This document shows positions 1 through 8,287 of a DNA stretch of 44,455 nt, piece by piece; positions within the stretch are counted from its first letter, which is position 1; every line of letters starts with the position of its first letter. The notes beneath the pieces were generated by a model, which had not been told where the DNA came from, ran no database searches, and saw nothing but the letters and a program-made list of their open reading frames with translations. The stretch comes from an uncultured Mycoplasmatota bacterium (GTDB taxonomy: Bacteria; Bacillota_I; Bacilli_A; RF39; UBA660). The stretch spans positions 1-44,455 of the forward strand of contig USGV01000013.1 in NCBI GenBank assembly GCA_900554305.1, in the 5' to 3' direction. The translations under genes were made by a program, and so were the position numbers.

Positions 1-1621
1 CTGATTTAATTATAGTTGGCGCAAAATGTACAACATTATACCATACATTACCAGATTTCAATTCATTTTTAAAATTCTTAGCAACTTTGATATTTGCAGC
101 CTGATATCTTTTACCACTTTTAGCCTTAATCTCTAACCCTTTTTGAAGTTCATACATAATTTGTTGTAAAGTTTTCCGCTCTTCTTCTTGAGGTTTAGGT
201 TTTGGTTCTGGATTAGGTTTAGGATCTGGATCTGGTTTAGGATCTGGATTAGGTTTAGGATCTGGATCTGGTTTTGGTTTTGGAATTGGTAGTTGTTTAT
301 CATCTTTTTCCTTTTCTTCAATCAAACCGACTGGCTTTTTCTCTTCAATTCTTTTTTGCTCATTATCCTTCTTTTCTTGTTTTTTGTAATAGTCTTCTAT
401 GATTGGTCCGTACTTTTCATTTAAAAACTTTTCGTATTCTTTAGGGTCTTCACCGATTTCTCTTTCTCTCGGTCTTGGTATTGTTGTATTGTCGTAGCAG
501 ATTACATTACCATTCTCATCTTTTTGGAATAGTTTTCTATCTGACTTATATTTGTTATGTATGTTATTTAAAGCGATTTGGTTTTCTTGATTATCCTGAT
601 TTTCTCTTTGAGCTTGTCTAAATAGTTTCTTATACTCATCCCAAGGCATTAAATGTGGTTGGAATTCTGGATCCAACATTCGTTCTGTAGCTGATTTCTG
701 ATTTTGTTGCTGATCTTGGGTTTGTTGTTGCTGATTTTGAGTCTGTTGTTGCTGACTACTTACTTGATTATCTTGTTCTTTGCTAGCTGATTCCTTTTGG
801 ATAATATTTCTAATTTCAGCTTGATATTCTTCTGGCAAGATTTCTCTTGCTCTTTTAATTTCCTCTTCTCTTTGTTCTCTTTCTTCCAAAATTTGATTTT
901 CATCTTGGCTATCTCTTGGCGTTATATTATCTAATTCATTTAATTTTCTAATATTAGAAATCATGTTGTCATAGGCAGACGCAATTCTTCTACTATCAGA
1001 TAATCTATTATTTTCTCTTTCTATATATCTAGTAATGTTTTCTCTTTCTCTATTATATTCTTCCTCACTTAGAACTCCACGTGCTGCCTCTAATTGACTC
1101 ATCATATTATCTAAATGGATAATTTCTTCTTGACGTCTTGCGATTTCTTCATCTAATTCTTGTTTTCTTGTCTTATTTGATGTATTTTCAACTTCTTCGG
1201 TTGTAATTTCCTTTACAGTTTCTTCAGTTGTTGTTTGTCTAGCATTTAGAATTTCTTCTCTAGCTTCTCTACGTAAATCTTCCGGAAGTGCAAAGGCAGC
1301 TCTTTGTACTTCTTCTAGGCGAGCATTTCTTTCTGCTTCTATCCCCGCTCTTTCGGCTTCATCTCTTGGACTTATTTCATTTAAACTATTTAGTCTTCTA
1401 AGATTTTCTACCATGCTACTATAATTACGATTTAATTCTTCATTTTGTTGTAAGCTTTCTTGTTCCCTAGTAAGATGTGTATTAATATTTTCTAACTCTC
1501 TATTATATTCTTCTTCCGACATATTACTTCTGCTTTCTTCTAATTGTCTTCTCACATCATTAAGATGCTCAACTTCTCTTTGATGTTGTTCTACTAATCT
1601 TCTTATCTCTTCTATATTCAT
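1..1621 (-). CDS. Large coiled-coil protein with internal duplication, C-terminus beyond window (partial)
   Basis: An uninterrupted reading frame of about 540 codons starts at ATG 1621, with a good ribosome site (AAGGGGTG) upstream, and leaves the window without a stop. I do not recognise the family. The first ~280 residues are charged coiled coil made of two copies of the same ~120-residue unit, offset by exactly 150 residues: SEEEYNRE occurs at 35-42 and 185-192, and NLRRLNSLNEISPRD at 73-87 matches NIRKLNELDNITPRD at 223-237. A Gln-rich linker follows (~283-308), then a mixed region with PWDEYKK, and a Pro-Asp/Pro-Asn/Pro-Lys repeat near residues 444-475 coding for a rigid spacer. No signal peptide or membrane segment is visible in the part shown. 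It follows the DUF1292 gene by 13 bases, so they probably share a transcript. A structural or scaffold role is only a guess. Confidence 0.85.
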   Translation of the reverse strand, partial: MNIEEIRRLVEQHQREVEHLNDVRRQLEESRSNMSEEEYNRELENINTHLTREQESLQQNEELNRNYSSMVENLRRLNSLNEISPRDEAERAGIEAERNARLEEVQRAAFALPEDLRREAREEILNARQTTTEETVKEITTEEVENTSNKTRKQELDEEIARRQEEIIHLDNMMSQLEAARGVLSEEEYNRERENITRYIERENNRLSDSRRIASAYDNMISNIRKLNELDNITPRDSQDENQILEEREQREEEIKRAREILPEEYQAEIRNIIQKESASKEQDNQVSSQQQQTQNQQQQTQDQQQNQKSATERMLDPEFQPHLMPWDEYKKLFRQAQRENQDNQENQIALNNIHNKYKSDRKLFQKDENGNVICYDNTTIPRPREREIGEDPKEYEKFLNEKYGPIIEDYYKKQEKKDNEQKRIEEKKPVGLIEEKEKDDKQLPIPKPKPDPDPKPNPDPKPDPDPKPNPEPKPKPQEEERKTLQQIMYELQKGLEIKAKSGKRYQAANIKVAKNFKNELKSGNVWYNVVHFAPTIIKS

Positions 1622-1634
1622 CTTTTTTCACCCC

Positions 1635-1904
1635 TTACACTTCATCCGCAATTTGATTTAATACGTCTCTTACCATATCTAATTCTTCTTGGGTTGTAAT
1701 ATCTTCTAGTTTATCCGTTCCTAATACCGGATTCCAGCTGCTTACATAAATATTTTTTCTTCCATTTTCTCCAATGCTATGATCTGTATAACCAATATAT
1801 TGTTTTTTTAGCTCATCATTTTCAAAAGTGAATAGTACTTCACACTCTACTTCTTTACCATCTTTCATAATAGTAATTGTTCCTAATTCATCTACTTGTT
1901 CCAT
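1635..1904 (-). CDS. DUF1292 (YrzB/UPF0473-like) protein
   Basis: This 89-residue acidic protein resembles the YrzB/UPF0473 (DUF1292) family of Bacilli. It has the family pattern of an ITI...DGKEVECEVLFTFE strand near the N-terminus, a middle section ending in a YVSSWNP-like strand, and an acidic helix at the end. The family is small, cytosolic and of unknown function; in Bacillus yrzB lies beside yrrK (ruvX), which is not the context here. The ATG at 1904 has a strong ribosome site (TAAGGAGG). A promoter lies just upstream, and the coiled-coil gene follows directly. The family assignment rests on my recollection of the pattern and length. Confidence 0.75.
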   Translation of the reverse strand: MEQVDELGTITIMKDGKEVECEVLFTFENDELKKQYIGYTDHSIGENGRKNIYVSSWNPVLGTDKLEDITTQEELDMVRDVLNQIADEV

Positions 1905-1923
1905 TTTTCTATCCTCCTTATAT

Positions 1924-1952
1924 ATTATACCATATTATTTATCTTCTGTAAT
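1924..1952 (-). promoter_or_regulatory. SigA-type promoter for the DUF1292 and coiled-coil genes
   Basis: On the minus strand, ATTACA (-35) is separated by 17 bases from a perfect TATAAT (-10). The -35 lies inside the last codons of the upstream gene and the leader would be only about 12 nt. Confidence 0.55.
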
Positions 1953-2480
1953 CTTTACATTTACATATTGCTTATCTGTTGGATTTTTCCTCTGGGTTAA
2001 TTTTAATGTATATGTAATTTTATCTTTTTTATCTTTTTTGATACTTAGGCCGGTCACTTTCTTCTTTCCTTCTAATAACTCAAAATTGTCTTTACTACTA
2101 TACAATTCTATATCTACTTTATCTTTTTTGCTTGATGTAGATAGCTCCATTTGGTATTTCATTATTTTATCATTAATAGTATCATCTACATAGTTTGTTA
2201 ATTGTATACGATATTCTTTACTTTGATTTTTTTCTACATCATCCATATTAATTTTTATATTAATTTCATCAGCTAGCTCTTCTTGAGTGATTGGGACTTT
2301 AATATCGTATTTACTGTTTTTACTGCTTGCATTTTCTGTAATCATAATTGTTGCTAGAACAAAAACCACTACACATAATATTAAAAATATAATCAATAAC
2401 ACCTTATTGCTTGTGTCTGTTTTTGCTTGTTCTTTACGCTTTTTAGTTATTACCTTCTTTGTCTTTTTTTTGTTTGCCAT
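1935..2480 (-). CDS. Membrane-anchored extracellular protein of unknown function
   Basis: About 181 residues from ATG 2480; upstream GTG/ATG codons exist, but this start is 8 nt from an AGG ribosome site. A Lys/Arg-rich cytoplasmic stub (MANKKKTKK...) leads into one hydrophobic segment (roughly residues 25-47, VLLIIFLILCVVVFVLA). The remainder is a polar, beta-rich domain that should lie outside the membrane. There are no catalytic motifs and I recognise no family. The regular strands and conserved-looking TYTLKLT section suggest an immunoglobulin-like fold, but this is inference. The gene starts 10 bases after the guaD-like stop and is probably cotranscribed with it. Confidence 0.7.
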   Translation of the reverse strand: MANKKKTKKVITKKRKEQAKTDTSNKVLLIIFLILCVVVFVLATIMITENASSKNSKYDIKVPITQEELADEINIKINMDDVEKNQSKEYRIQLTNYVDDTINDKIMKYQMELSTSSKKDKVDIELYSSKDNFELLEGKKKVTGLSIKKDKKDKITYTLKLTQRKNPTDKQYVNVKITEDK

Positions 2481-2489
2481 AATCATCAC

Positions 2490-2936
2490 CTAATACCTTT
2501 CACCATCATAATTTATAAATAAATCTTTGCAAGATTTGTCCTCTAACTCTATTCTTTCCAGTAGATTGTTTTTTCCTGCTAAAAAATTATATATGTCTTC
2601 ATCTTTAAAACCCGCAATTTTTGCATCTTTACGATTGCTTCCATAATATACAGTTTTTATATTAGACCAGATGATTGCTGATAGACACATCGGACAAGGT
2701 TCACATGTACTATAAATAACACAATTACTTAAATCTTTTGTATTTAAACTTTGGCATGCTTTCCTAATCGCTACAATTTCTGCATGGGCAGTTGGATCGT
2801 TCGTAGATAACACTTGATTATGTCCTCTAGAGATTATTTTTCCATCTGTTGAAACTATAATCGCGCCAAAGGGCCCACCCTCTTCCTGGGATGCTCCCTT
2901 TTTAGCTTCTTCAATAGCCTCTTCCATATATTTCAT
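2490..2936 (-). CDS. guaD: Guanine deaminase-like cytidine deaminase family protein
   Basis: A 148-residue zinc-dependent deaminase of the CDA/GuaD superfamily. The zinc site is complete: AHAE (His and catalytic Glu near residue 50) and PCPMC (two Cys near 79-82). The context around them (TNDPTAHAEIVAIRKAC and STCEPCPMCLSAIIW) matches Bacillus guanine deaminase, which converts guanine to xanthine, more closely than TadA. GuaD-type active sites borrow C-terminal residues from the partner subunit; here the tail ends in INYDGERY, which differs from the Bacillus tail. A tRNA adenosine deaminase or other nucleobase deaminase cannot be excluded. The start at 2936 has AGGGGG upstream. It sits 12 bases after the gene for a large anchored protein, an association with no obvious metabolic logic. 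Confidence 0.8.
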   Translation of the reverse strand: MKYMEEAIEEAKKGASQEEGGPFGAIIVSTDGKIISRGHNQVLSTNDPTAHAEIVAIRKACQSLNTKDLSNCVIYSTCEPCPMCLSAIIWSNIKTVYYGSNRKDAKIAGFKDEDIYNFLAGKNNLLERIELEDKSCKDLFINYDGERY

Positions 2937-2948
2937 TTTTATTTCCCC

Positions 2949-4277
2949 CTAGCTCATCAAGCTTAATATTATTAAAGCTATTTTTTGTTGTAATAATTCT
3001 GTTTGCGTTCCACTTAACGTGCTTGCTAACACAGAACTAGAAGTGTCTTCTGATATTGTTGTATCATTCGTAGTTTGACTAGTTACTGTAATCGTGCCGT
3101 CAATAATTGTGGTGTTTTGTGCAGTCATTTTTATCGTTATCGTTGCTGCACTATCATATGATGTGCTCTTTTTTAAATTCGTGATTTGATAATTGTAACC
3201 AAAGTCTAATGTTGCTTCTTCACTTGTGATGTTAGCAACAATATCATAGTTGGTACTTGTTTGACTAATTGTTACTGTACCAAGAGATGCATTGGAACCA
3301 TCTTTTATATTAATTTCTGTTTTTTCTCCATGTTTTTCTATTTCTAAAGTAGTAGTTTCTTCTTCACTTATTAGTTCTACTATCTCTTTTCCATTTTCTT
3401 TATAATATATACATTTATTACCATTTCCTAATTCAAGCTCATATTGTGATACTTGAGACAATATTTTATCTAAATAAATATTTACTTTTATCGTTCCAGT
3501 TCCTGTTACATCTTTTTCTGTTAATTTTACCTCCGAAAAATTGGCATTATATCCTGTCATGATTTGATTTGCTTTTTCGTCGTTTTTTAAATCGTTTATT
3601 ATTTTGTTTCCATAAGTTACTATGTTTTGTTCTGTTAAAGTTATTGTTATTACTTTATACTCATCAGTATATGATTCCGACAAATAACTTTCTTCTAAAT
3701 TATTAGCCATTGATTCAGCAATTTTCTCTATAAGATATTTTAGATTTTCATTCGTAGTCGTAGAAGAATTTAGTGATTCAAAATAGTTATTATTGCCATT
3801 GTTTACATAAGTATTTGTAACACCATCAATAGAGTAATAGGCGGTTGCATTTTCTACTAAATACTTTGTATTGATTAGGCTTTGACCAGATAATTTGCTA
3901 TCCAAATTAAAAAATAACTTTTTGTTTTCTTTATCTTGTACCATAGTAATATTATTTTCAGTATTTGAAAGATTATTTAATAGATTTGATATCATGGCAT
4001 AGGATGGGTCCATAGTTGCTAAAGCACTAAAATAATCACTTTTTAAATTCATTTTTATATTACTCGTAGTTTTATAGTTATCTTCTAGCCCAGTTTCTAT
4101 ACGACTGTTCATTAGCTCAGTTGCTTTTTGTCCAAATTCTTTAATTACTGTTTTTGAAACATAACTAGGTGATGAGAAATACGTTAATACTCCACCACCG
4201 GCTATTAGAATTAATCCTAAAACTATTAACCCTACTACTAGTTTCTTTCCCTTTTTCTTTTTCTCTTTTTCCATCAT
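2949..4277 (-). CDS. Large membrane-anchored extracellular protein of unknown function
   Basis: About 442 residues. I chose ATG 4277 because AGGAG lies 8 nt upstream; an in-frame GTG nine bases earlier overlaps that site. A Lys-rich N-terminus precedes one membrane segment (LVVGLIVLGLILIAGGGVLTYF), and the rest should be extracellular: Asn/Thr/Ser-rich, strongly beta-predicted, without cysteine pairs or an LPXTG sorting signal. The C-terminus ends in a short hydrophobic stretch (IALIILSLMS) that may be a second membrane contact. I do not recognise the family. It is the first gene after its own promoter and leads the deaminase and a second anchored protein. Confidence 0.7.
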   Translation of the reverse strand: MMEKEKKKKGKKLVVGLIVLGLILIAGGGVLTYFSSPSYVSKTVIKEFGQKATELMNSRIETGLEDNYKTTSNIKMNLKSDYFSALATMDPSYAMISNLLNNLSNTENNITMVQDKENKKLFFNLDSKLSGQSLINTKYLVENATAYYSIDGVTNTYVNNGNNNYFESLNSSTTTNENLKYLIEKIAESMANNLEESYLSESYTDEYKVITITLTEQNIVTYGNKIINDLKNDEKANQIMTGYNANFSEVKLTEKDVTGTGTIKVNIYLDKILSQVSQYELELGNGNKCIYYKENGKEIVELISEEETTTLEIEKHGEKTEINIKDGSNASLGTVTISQTSTNYDIVANITSEEATLDFGYNYQITNLKKSTSYDSAATITIKMTAQNTTIIDGTITVTSQTTNDTTISEDTSSSVLASTLSGTQTELLQQKIALIILSLMS

Positions 4278-4299
4278 CCTACTCACTCCTATTATTTCA

Positions 4300-4328
4300 A
4301 TTATAACAAAGATGTCATTTATTGTCGA
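4300..4328 (-). promoter_or_regulatory. SigA-type promoter for the 4277-1935 gene group
   Basis: TCGACA (-35), 17 bases, perfect TATAAT (-10) on the minus strand. It follows the terminator of the mraZ operon by about 30 bases, separating the two units. Confidence 0.8.
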
Positions 4329-4358
4329 TAGAAAGTCTTCTCATTTGCGATATTTTTA

Positions 4359-4383
4359 CAAAAAAAAAGCTCAATCTGAGCTA
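4359..4383 (-). terminator. Intrinsic terminator of the mraZ-pbp operon
   Basis: Minus-strand hairpin AGCTCA-GAT-TGAGCT followed by nine T residues. The stop codon of the last gene lies within the stem. Confidence 0.9.
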
Positions 4384-4911
4384 TTCTACATAAGAAGATA
4401 AAACACTTATTGCATAAGGAACCGTTTTGTTCATTGTTTGTCCACTATTAGAAAATTCTACTGTTACTGTTAATTTAATTTCTTCTCCAGGATTTAATTC
4501 TTGATTGGTAATATCATTATGATTTATGATTACTGGTAAAATAGAATTGGCTTGATTATTATCATTTAAATAGTCTGGGCTTTCTGCAAGTCCGTCAATT
4601 TTTGCCTTTAAATTCCCGTTGTTTTTTATCGTTATAATATAGGTAAGAGTATCTTTGGGACTGGTTAAGTTAAATGTAAAATTAACGGTTTTACCATTAT
4701 CTTCTATTTTATGTGTTCCCGTAGGTAATACTGTTCCACCTTTGATTGCGGTTCCCTCTTGGATGTTTACAATTTCTACATCATAGATTTTTCCTTCAGC
4801 CTCTTTTTGTTTCAATTTTATTGATACTAAAGTAAAACCTATACATAGAAGAATTATTGTAATACAAAGTATCATAATAATAAGATTTTTATTTTTTATT
4901 AGCTTTTTCAT
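4381..4911 (-). CDS. Anchored extracellular beta-domain protein, last gene of the division operon
   Basis: About 176 residues from ATG 4911 (GGAGGGG 8 nt upstream). The start overlaps the previous gene's stop as ATGA, implying translational coupling. One N-terminal membrane segment (residues ~10-32) is followed by a single beta-sandwich-like domain with the pattern 'tF.L..P.DtltY.itIkNnG.l.Akid', reminiscent of the domains found in SipW/TasA/camelysin-type surface proteins, although the anchor looks uncleaved. No cysteines or catalytic residues are evident. Its position at the end of mraZ-rsmH-ftsL-pbp suggests a role at the division septum or in wall assembly, by inference only. Confidence 0.75.
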   Translation of the reverse strand: MKKLIKNKNLIIMILCITIILLCIGFTLVSIKLKQKEAEGKIYDVEIVNIQEGTAIKGGTVLPTGTHKIEDNGKTVNFTFNLTSPKDTLTYIITIKNNGNLKAKIDGLAESPDYLNDNNQANSILPVIINHNDITNQELNPGEEIKLTVTVEFSNSGQTMNKTVPYAISVLSSYVE

Positions 4912-5783
4912 GAACACATCCCCTCCTTTTTGTCGGTCTTAGATCCCATGTAACAAAATGTATAAGATTCTTCTCCTGTTATTGTAATCTGTGCATATGC
5001 CTTATAATCTCTTATATAATACCAACTATCACTACTGGCATATACTGTATTTTCATTGTTCCCTGGAATGTACTGAATTGGCATGCTCGTATTATTCCTT
5101 TCTTGATTTTCTACATTAGCATTTACCATATAAGTAATTATTTTTTCATAAATTGTATCTGCATATATACTTGCATTTTCTCTTGTAATATTTACTGTTG
5201 TTGAAGATGAAGTTTTGGGTAAATTCTCTATTAGATCTGCTGAATTTAAATATAAAGTCCAAAGAATTTGACTATCTTCTGTTTCTTCCATATTTAGCCT
5301 TGTTGCTTTTTCTTGTAGAGTTGATTTGCTTTCTACTATTTGTGCAGTTTTAGCATTAGATAGTAAACTATTCTTGGCTAAAGATATTACCTTTTCATAT
5401 ATTTCGTGATCATTATAATTTATAGCATTAATTATTTGATTTTCTATTAAATTTGCATCTATTAATTTTTGAAATATTTCTGGTATTGCATCTTCAATAC
5501 TTTTTCCTTCTATATCTTGATTTGCAATGACTCCTGCTTGCTCATTTTCAATAAAAATATTCGCTACTTCATTATCTTTATTGATTACTAAAAAGAAAGC
5601 AGGCCCTGTTGTGATATCAAATTCTACTCCAGTTTCGTAATTGTCTGCAGAAAATATTTTTTCACTGCTACCTAACGTTTCTTGATATTTTGGTAATGCT
5701 TTAGTAATTGCTAGATAAACTACTACTGCTATGATAGCAATTACTTCTAGTATATAAATCCATATTTTCCAACTTTTTTTCAT
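4908..5783 (-). CDS. Anchored protein with RsgI-middle-domain-like extracellular domain
   Basis: A 291-residue bitopic protein: a short cytoplasmic start (MKKSWKIW), one membrane helix (IYILEVIAIIAVVVYLAI), then extracellular sequence. Residues ~60-115 (strand FFLVINKDNEVANIFI, an asparagine-containing turn, then a GKSIEDAIPEIFQKLIDANLI helix) resemble the membrane-proximal domain of RsgI-type anti-sigma factors, whose usual pattern is a strand 'I.leVN..g.V....' followed by 'l.Gk.leeA...ii..a...gyi'. The cytoplasmic sigma-binding domain of RsgI is absent. The C-terminal half is unfamiliar and ends with two cysteines. It lies 8 bases after the PBP gene and overlaps the next gene by four bases. 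The domain match is from memory of the pattern and is moderate. Confidence 0.7.
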   Translation of the reverse strand: MKKSWKIWIYILEVIAIIAVVVYLAITKALPKYQETLGSSEKIFSADNYETGVEFDITTGPAFFLVINKDNEVANIFIENEQAGVIANQDIEGKSIEDAIPEIFQKLIDANLIENQIINAINYNDHEIYEKVISLAKNSLLSNAKTAQIVESKSTLQEKATRLNMEETEDSQILWTLYLNSADLIENLPKTSSSTTVNITRENASIYADTIYEKIITYMVNANVENQERNNTSMPIQYIPGNNENTVYASSDSWYYIRDYKAYAQITITGEESYTFCYMGSKTDKKEGMCS

Positions 5784-5791
5784 AACACCAC

Positions 5792-7957
5792 CTACCCTGT
5801 CGTCGTAAATTTAGGACTTAAAGTCAGGGTTATCTCCATTCCATCAGTAATGGCAGTTCCTTCTGCTATACTTTGAGTAGTCACGTAACCAACTCCATCT
5901 AATTTTACTTTTATTCCTAATAGATTTAATAAGTTATTTGCTACTTTTGATGATAAACCAACTACATTTGGTATAGTTAGGTTTTGATCATTTGTTATTA
6001 AATAAATTGTATCCTTATTTGTTATTTTATCATTTTTTTCTGGATATTGTTTAATTACTTTATCTCCGTTTCCTATTACCTGATAAGTAATACCGTTAGA
6101 TGTTAAGTTTATTTTCGCAGATTCTAATTTTTGATTTATAAAACTAGGTACTTTATATTCAGTTATTTCTATTTTTTGAGTTTCCGTATCATCATTGCCA
6201 TAATATTTAGAAGCATTATTTACAATCTCTTTTATAGCATTTGATAAAGGTTTCTGACTTCCACCAGATGGTCGCTTTACAGAAGCATAAATGATTAATT
6301 TGGGATCACTTTTAGGATAAATTCCAGCAAAAGATGATATGATATCCTCTTTTCCATTTAAATATCCACCGCCGTTTTCTGCTGCGATTTGAGCGGTTCC
6401 TGTTTTTCCAATTAGTTCACCGCTTGGTATTCTAAATCCACTACCTGTATTTCCTATACCATTTACGCAGTCGTCCATTAATTGAATCATCTTCTGTACT
6501 GTTTCTGTAGAGGCTACTCTTTCAATCTCTGTACGCTTATTTTTTAGAATAACTTCATTTGTGTCTGGGTCTACAATTTTTTTCACGACATATGGTTCTA
6601 ATAACATTCCATCATTTGTTAAGGAAGTCATAGCTTTTACGTTTTGAATCGGGGTTGTAGTAATACCTTGACCGAATCCTGCGTTATAAATTTCTGTTTC
6701 GTATTTAAAATCTAGTTTTCCTGCTTCTTCATTTGGTAAACTAATTCCTGTTTTTCTACCAAAACCTAGTTTTTTAAAATATTCTCTTAGCATGGAACTT
6801 GTCATATAGCGATTAATTAAATTAATAACTCCGACATTACTACTCATCGCGTAACCTTTATCAAAAGTAATTGTTCCCCATCCGTTACGGTCCCAGTCAC
6901 CGATTTGTGTGCCATCAGTTGTGGTATAAACACCAGAGAGATAAGTTTCGCTTCCGTTATATACACCATTTTCCATTGCGGCCATATAGGTAAATGTCTT
7001 CATAGTTGAACCAGGTTCATATGGAGATGATACTGTGGGATCTAAATAGTTCGTTATATTTCTTATATTAGGATCAAACGATGGAGATGTTGCAGTAGCA
7101 AGTAATGCTCCAGTCTTTGCATCCATAATAGTAATATTAAACCACTCCCAGTCGTAATCTATATCCGAATTGTTTAGTGCTTGTTCTACAAAAAACTGAA
7201 TCTGACTATCAATTGTTAAATAGATATCTTTACCTTGAGAAGCTTCTTTGCGTCTTTCTTTTGTATCTGCGATTTTATACCCTTGTAAATCTTTTTGATA
7301 TTCTACATAACCGTCTTCACCTTTTAAGATTTTATCATAATATTTTTCTATTCCCATTTCTCCTACAATGGTTTCTTCGCCTGTTTCTTCGTTTATTTCT
7401 GTTTTTGCATATCCTACTGTGTAAGATGCAAAATCTCCTTTGGGATAATATCTTTTAAAACTTTCTACAAAATCAATTCCAGGTAAATCTAGGGCTTCTA
7501 TTTTATTTTTTGTAAGTTCAGACAACCCTTTTCCTTTTGCTCCAAACTCTGTTTGGTAAACTCCTTCTTTTGATAAATATTTTAATACTTCCTCTTCTTC
7601 CATGCCTAAAATTGGAGCTAGCGCTTTGGCTGTTTTTTCTGTATCTACTACATGTTGAGGATTTTTTTTGTCTGTTGTTCTTTTGGAGTCTAAGTAGGCA
7701 ATTAATTTATAGGAAGATACATTTTGTGCTACTGCTTCTCCGTCAGATGTATAAATACTACCGCGTTCTGCCGATAAGGTTTCTGTTGCCGTAGTTCTTT
7801 TACTAGCTAATTCTTTTAAATTTACCCCATCCACTTCTGCAGATAGTCCTAATTGAATTACTCTTCCTATCATGCAAGCAAACAAAAAAAGAGAAGTAAA
7901 AATTACTATCTTAGAATATTTGATATTATTTTTCTTTCTCTTTTTTGCTTTTGCCAA
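5792..7957 (-). CDS. Class B penicillin-binding protein with PASTA domains (division transpeptidase)
   Basis: A 721-residue bitopic transpeptidase that cross-links septal peptidoglycan. It has a Lys-rich N-terminus, one membrane helix (~16-35), a PBP dimerisation domain, and a transpeptidase domain with all three active-site motifs: STMK near 319, SSN near 370 and KTG near 519. Two PASTA domains fill residues ~595-720 (VPSFINQKL... and IPNVVGLSS...), as in Bacillus Pbp2B/SpoVD and Streptococcus Pbp2x. The start appears to be TTG at 7957, with no better ATG nearby. Gene order mraZ-rsmH-ftsL-pbp identifies it as the FtsI/Pbp2B equivalent. Flanking murE/mraY genes of the usual cluster are missing. 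Confidence 0.95.
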   Translation of the reverse strand: MAKAKKRKKNNIKYSKIVIFTSLFLFACMIGRVIQLGLSAEVDGVNLKELASKRTTATETLSAERGSIYTSDGEAVAQNVSSYKLIAYLDSKRTTDKKNPQHVVDTEKTAKALAPILGMEEEEVLKYLSKEGVYQTEFGAKGKGLSELTKNKIEALDLPGIDFVESFKRYYPKGDFASYTVGYAKTEINEETGEETIVGEMGIEKYYDKILKGEDGYVEYQKDLQGYKIADTKERRKEASQGKDIYLTIDSQIQFFVEQALNNSDIDYDWEWFNITIMDAKTGALLATATSPSFDPNIRNITNYLDPTVSSPYEPGSTMKTFTYMAAMENGVYNGSETYLSGVYTTTDGTQIGDWDRNGWGTITFDKGYAMSSNVGVINLINRYMTSSMLREYFKKLGFGRKTGISLPNEEAGKLDFKYETEIYNAGFGQGITTTPIQNVKAMTSLTNDGMLLEPYVVKKIVDPDTNEVILKNKRTEIERVASTETVQKMIQLMDDCVNGIGNTGSGFRIPSGELIGKTGTAQIAAENGGGYLNGKEDIISSFAGIYPKSDPKLIIYASVKRPSGGSQKPLSNAIKEIVNNASKYYGNDDTETQKIEITEYKVPSFINQKLESAKINLTSNGITYQVIGNGDKVIKQYPEKNDKITNKDTIYLITNDQNLTIPNVVGLSSKVANNLLNLLGIKVKLDGVGYVTTQSIAEGTAITDGMEITLTLSPKFTTTG

Positions 7958-7970
7958 CTTTTCTCACATC

Positions 7971-8270
7971 CTATTTATCTTCTGTTACAGTCTTAATATT
8001 ATTATTATTATAACTTAATCCTTGTTCTTCTGCAACTTCTTGAATTTTTGTAAGGGATGCTAATTCATTAATTGTCATAGCTAAACTTTCATTGGTTTTT
8101 TGTTGTTCTTCTATTTTTTGTTTTTGCTTTTCAACCTCGTAGTTAATATTTGCTAGGGTTGCTTTGGAAAAAACAATGGATACTGGAGAAATTACTAGTA
8201 AAAACAGAGCTAGTGTATAAAGTAGTTTTTCAAACTTTGACATCTTTAGTCTTTTTTTAATTTTTCTCAT
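7971..8270 (-). CDS. ftsL: FtsL-like cell division protein
   Basis: A 99-residue bitopic protein: basic cytoplasmic start, one membrane helix (residues ~17-37, LYTLALFLLVISPVSIVFS), then a coiled coil (NYEVEKQKQKIEEQQKTNESLAMTI) ending in a short polar tail. This is the FtsL layout, and its place between rsmH and the division PBP is the standard FtsL position. Sequence conservation in the family is low, so the call rests on topology and synteny. The ATG at 8270 follows AGAGGAG. It would act in the divisome with DivIB/DivIC and the PBP encoded 13 bases downstream. Confidence 0.85.
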   Translation of the reverse strand: MRKIKKRLKMSKFEKLLYTLALFLLVISPVSIVFSKATLANINYEVEKQKQKIEEQQKTNESLAMTINELASLTKIQEVAEEQGLSYNNNNIKTVTEDK

Positions 8271-8287
8271 ATTTTCTCCTCTTTCCC

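Noticed and set aside
133..321. Plus-strand frame of 62 codons (Asn/Gln/Ile/Leu repeats)
   Set aside because: It is the complement of the Pro-Asp/Asn/Lys repeat of the minus-strand coiled-coil gene; no ribosome site.
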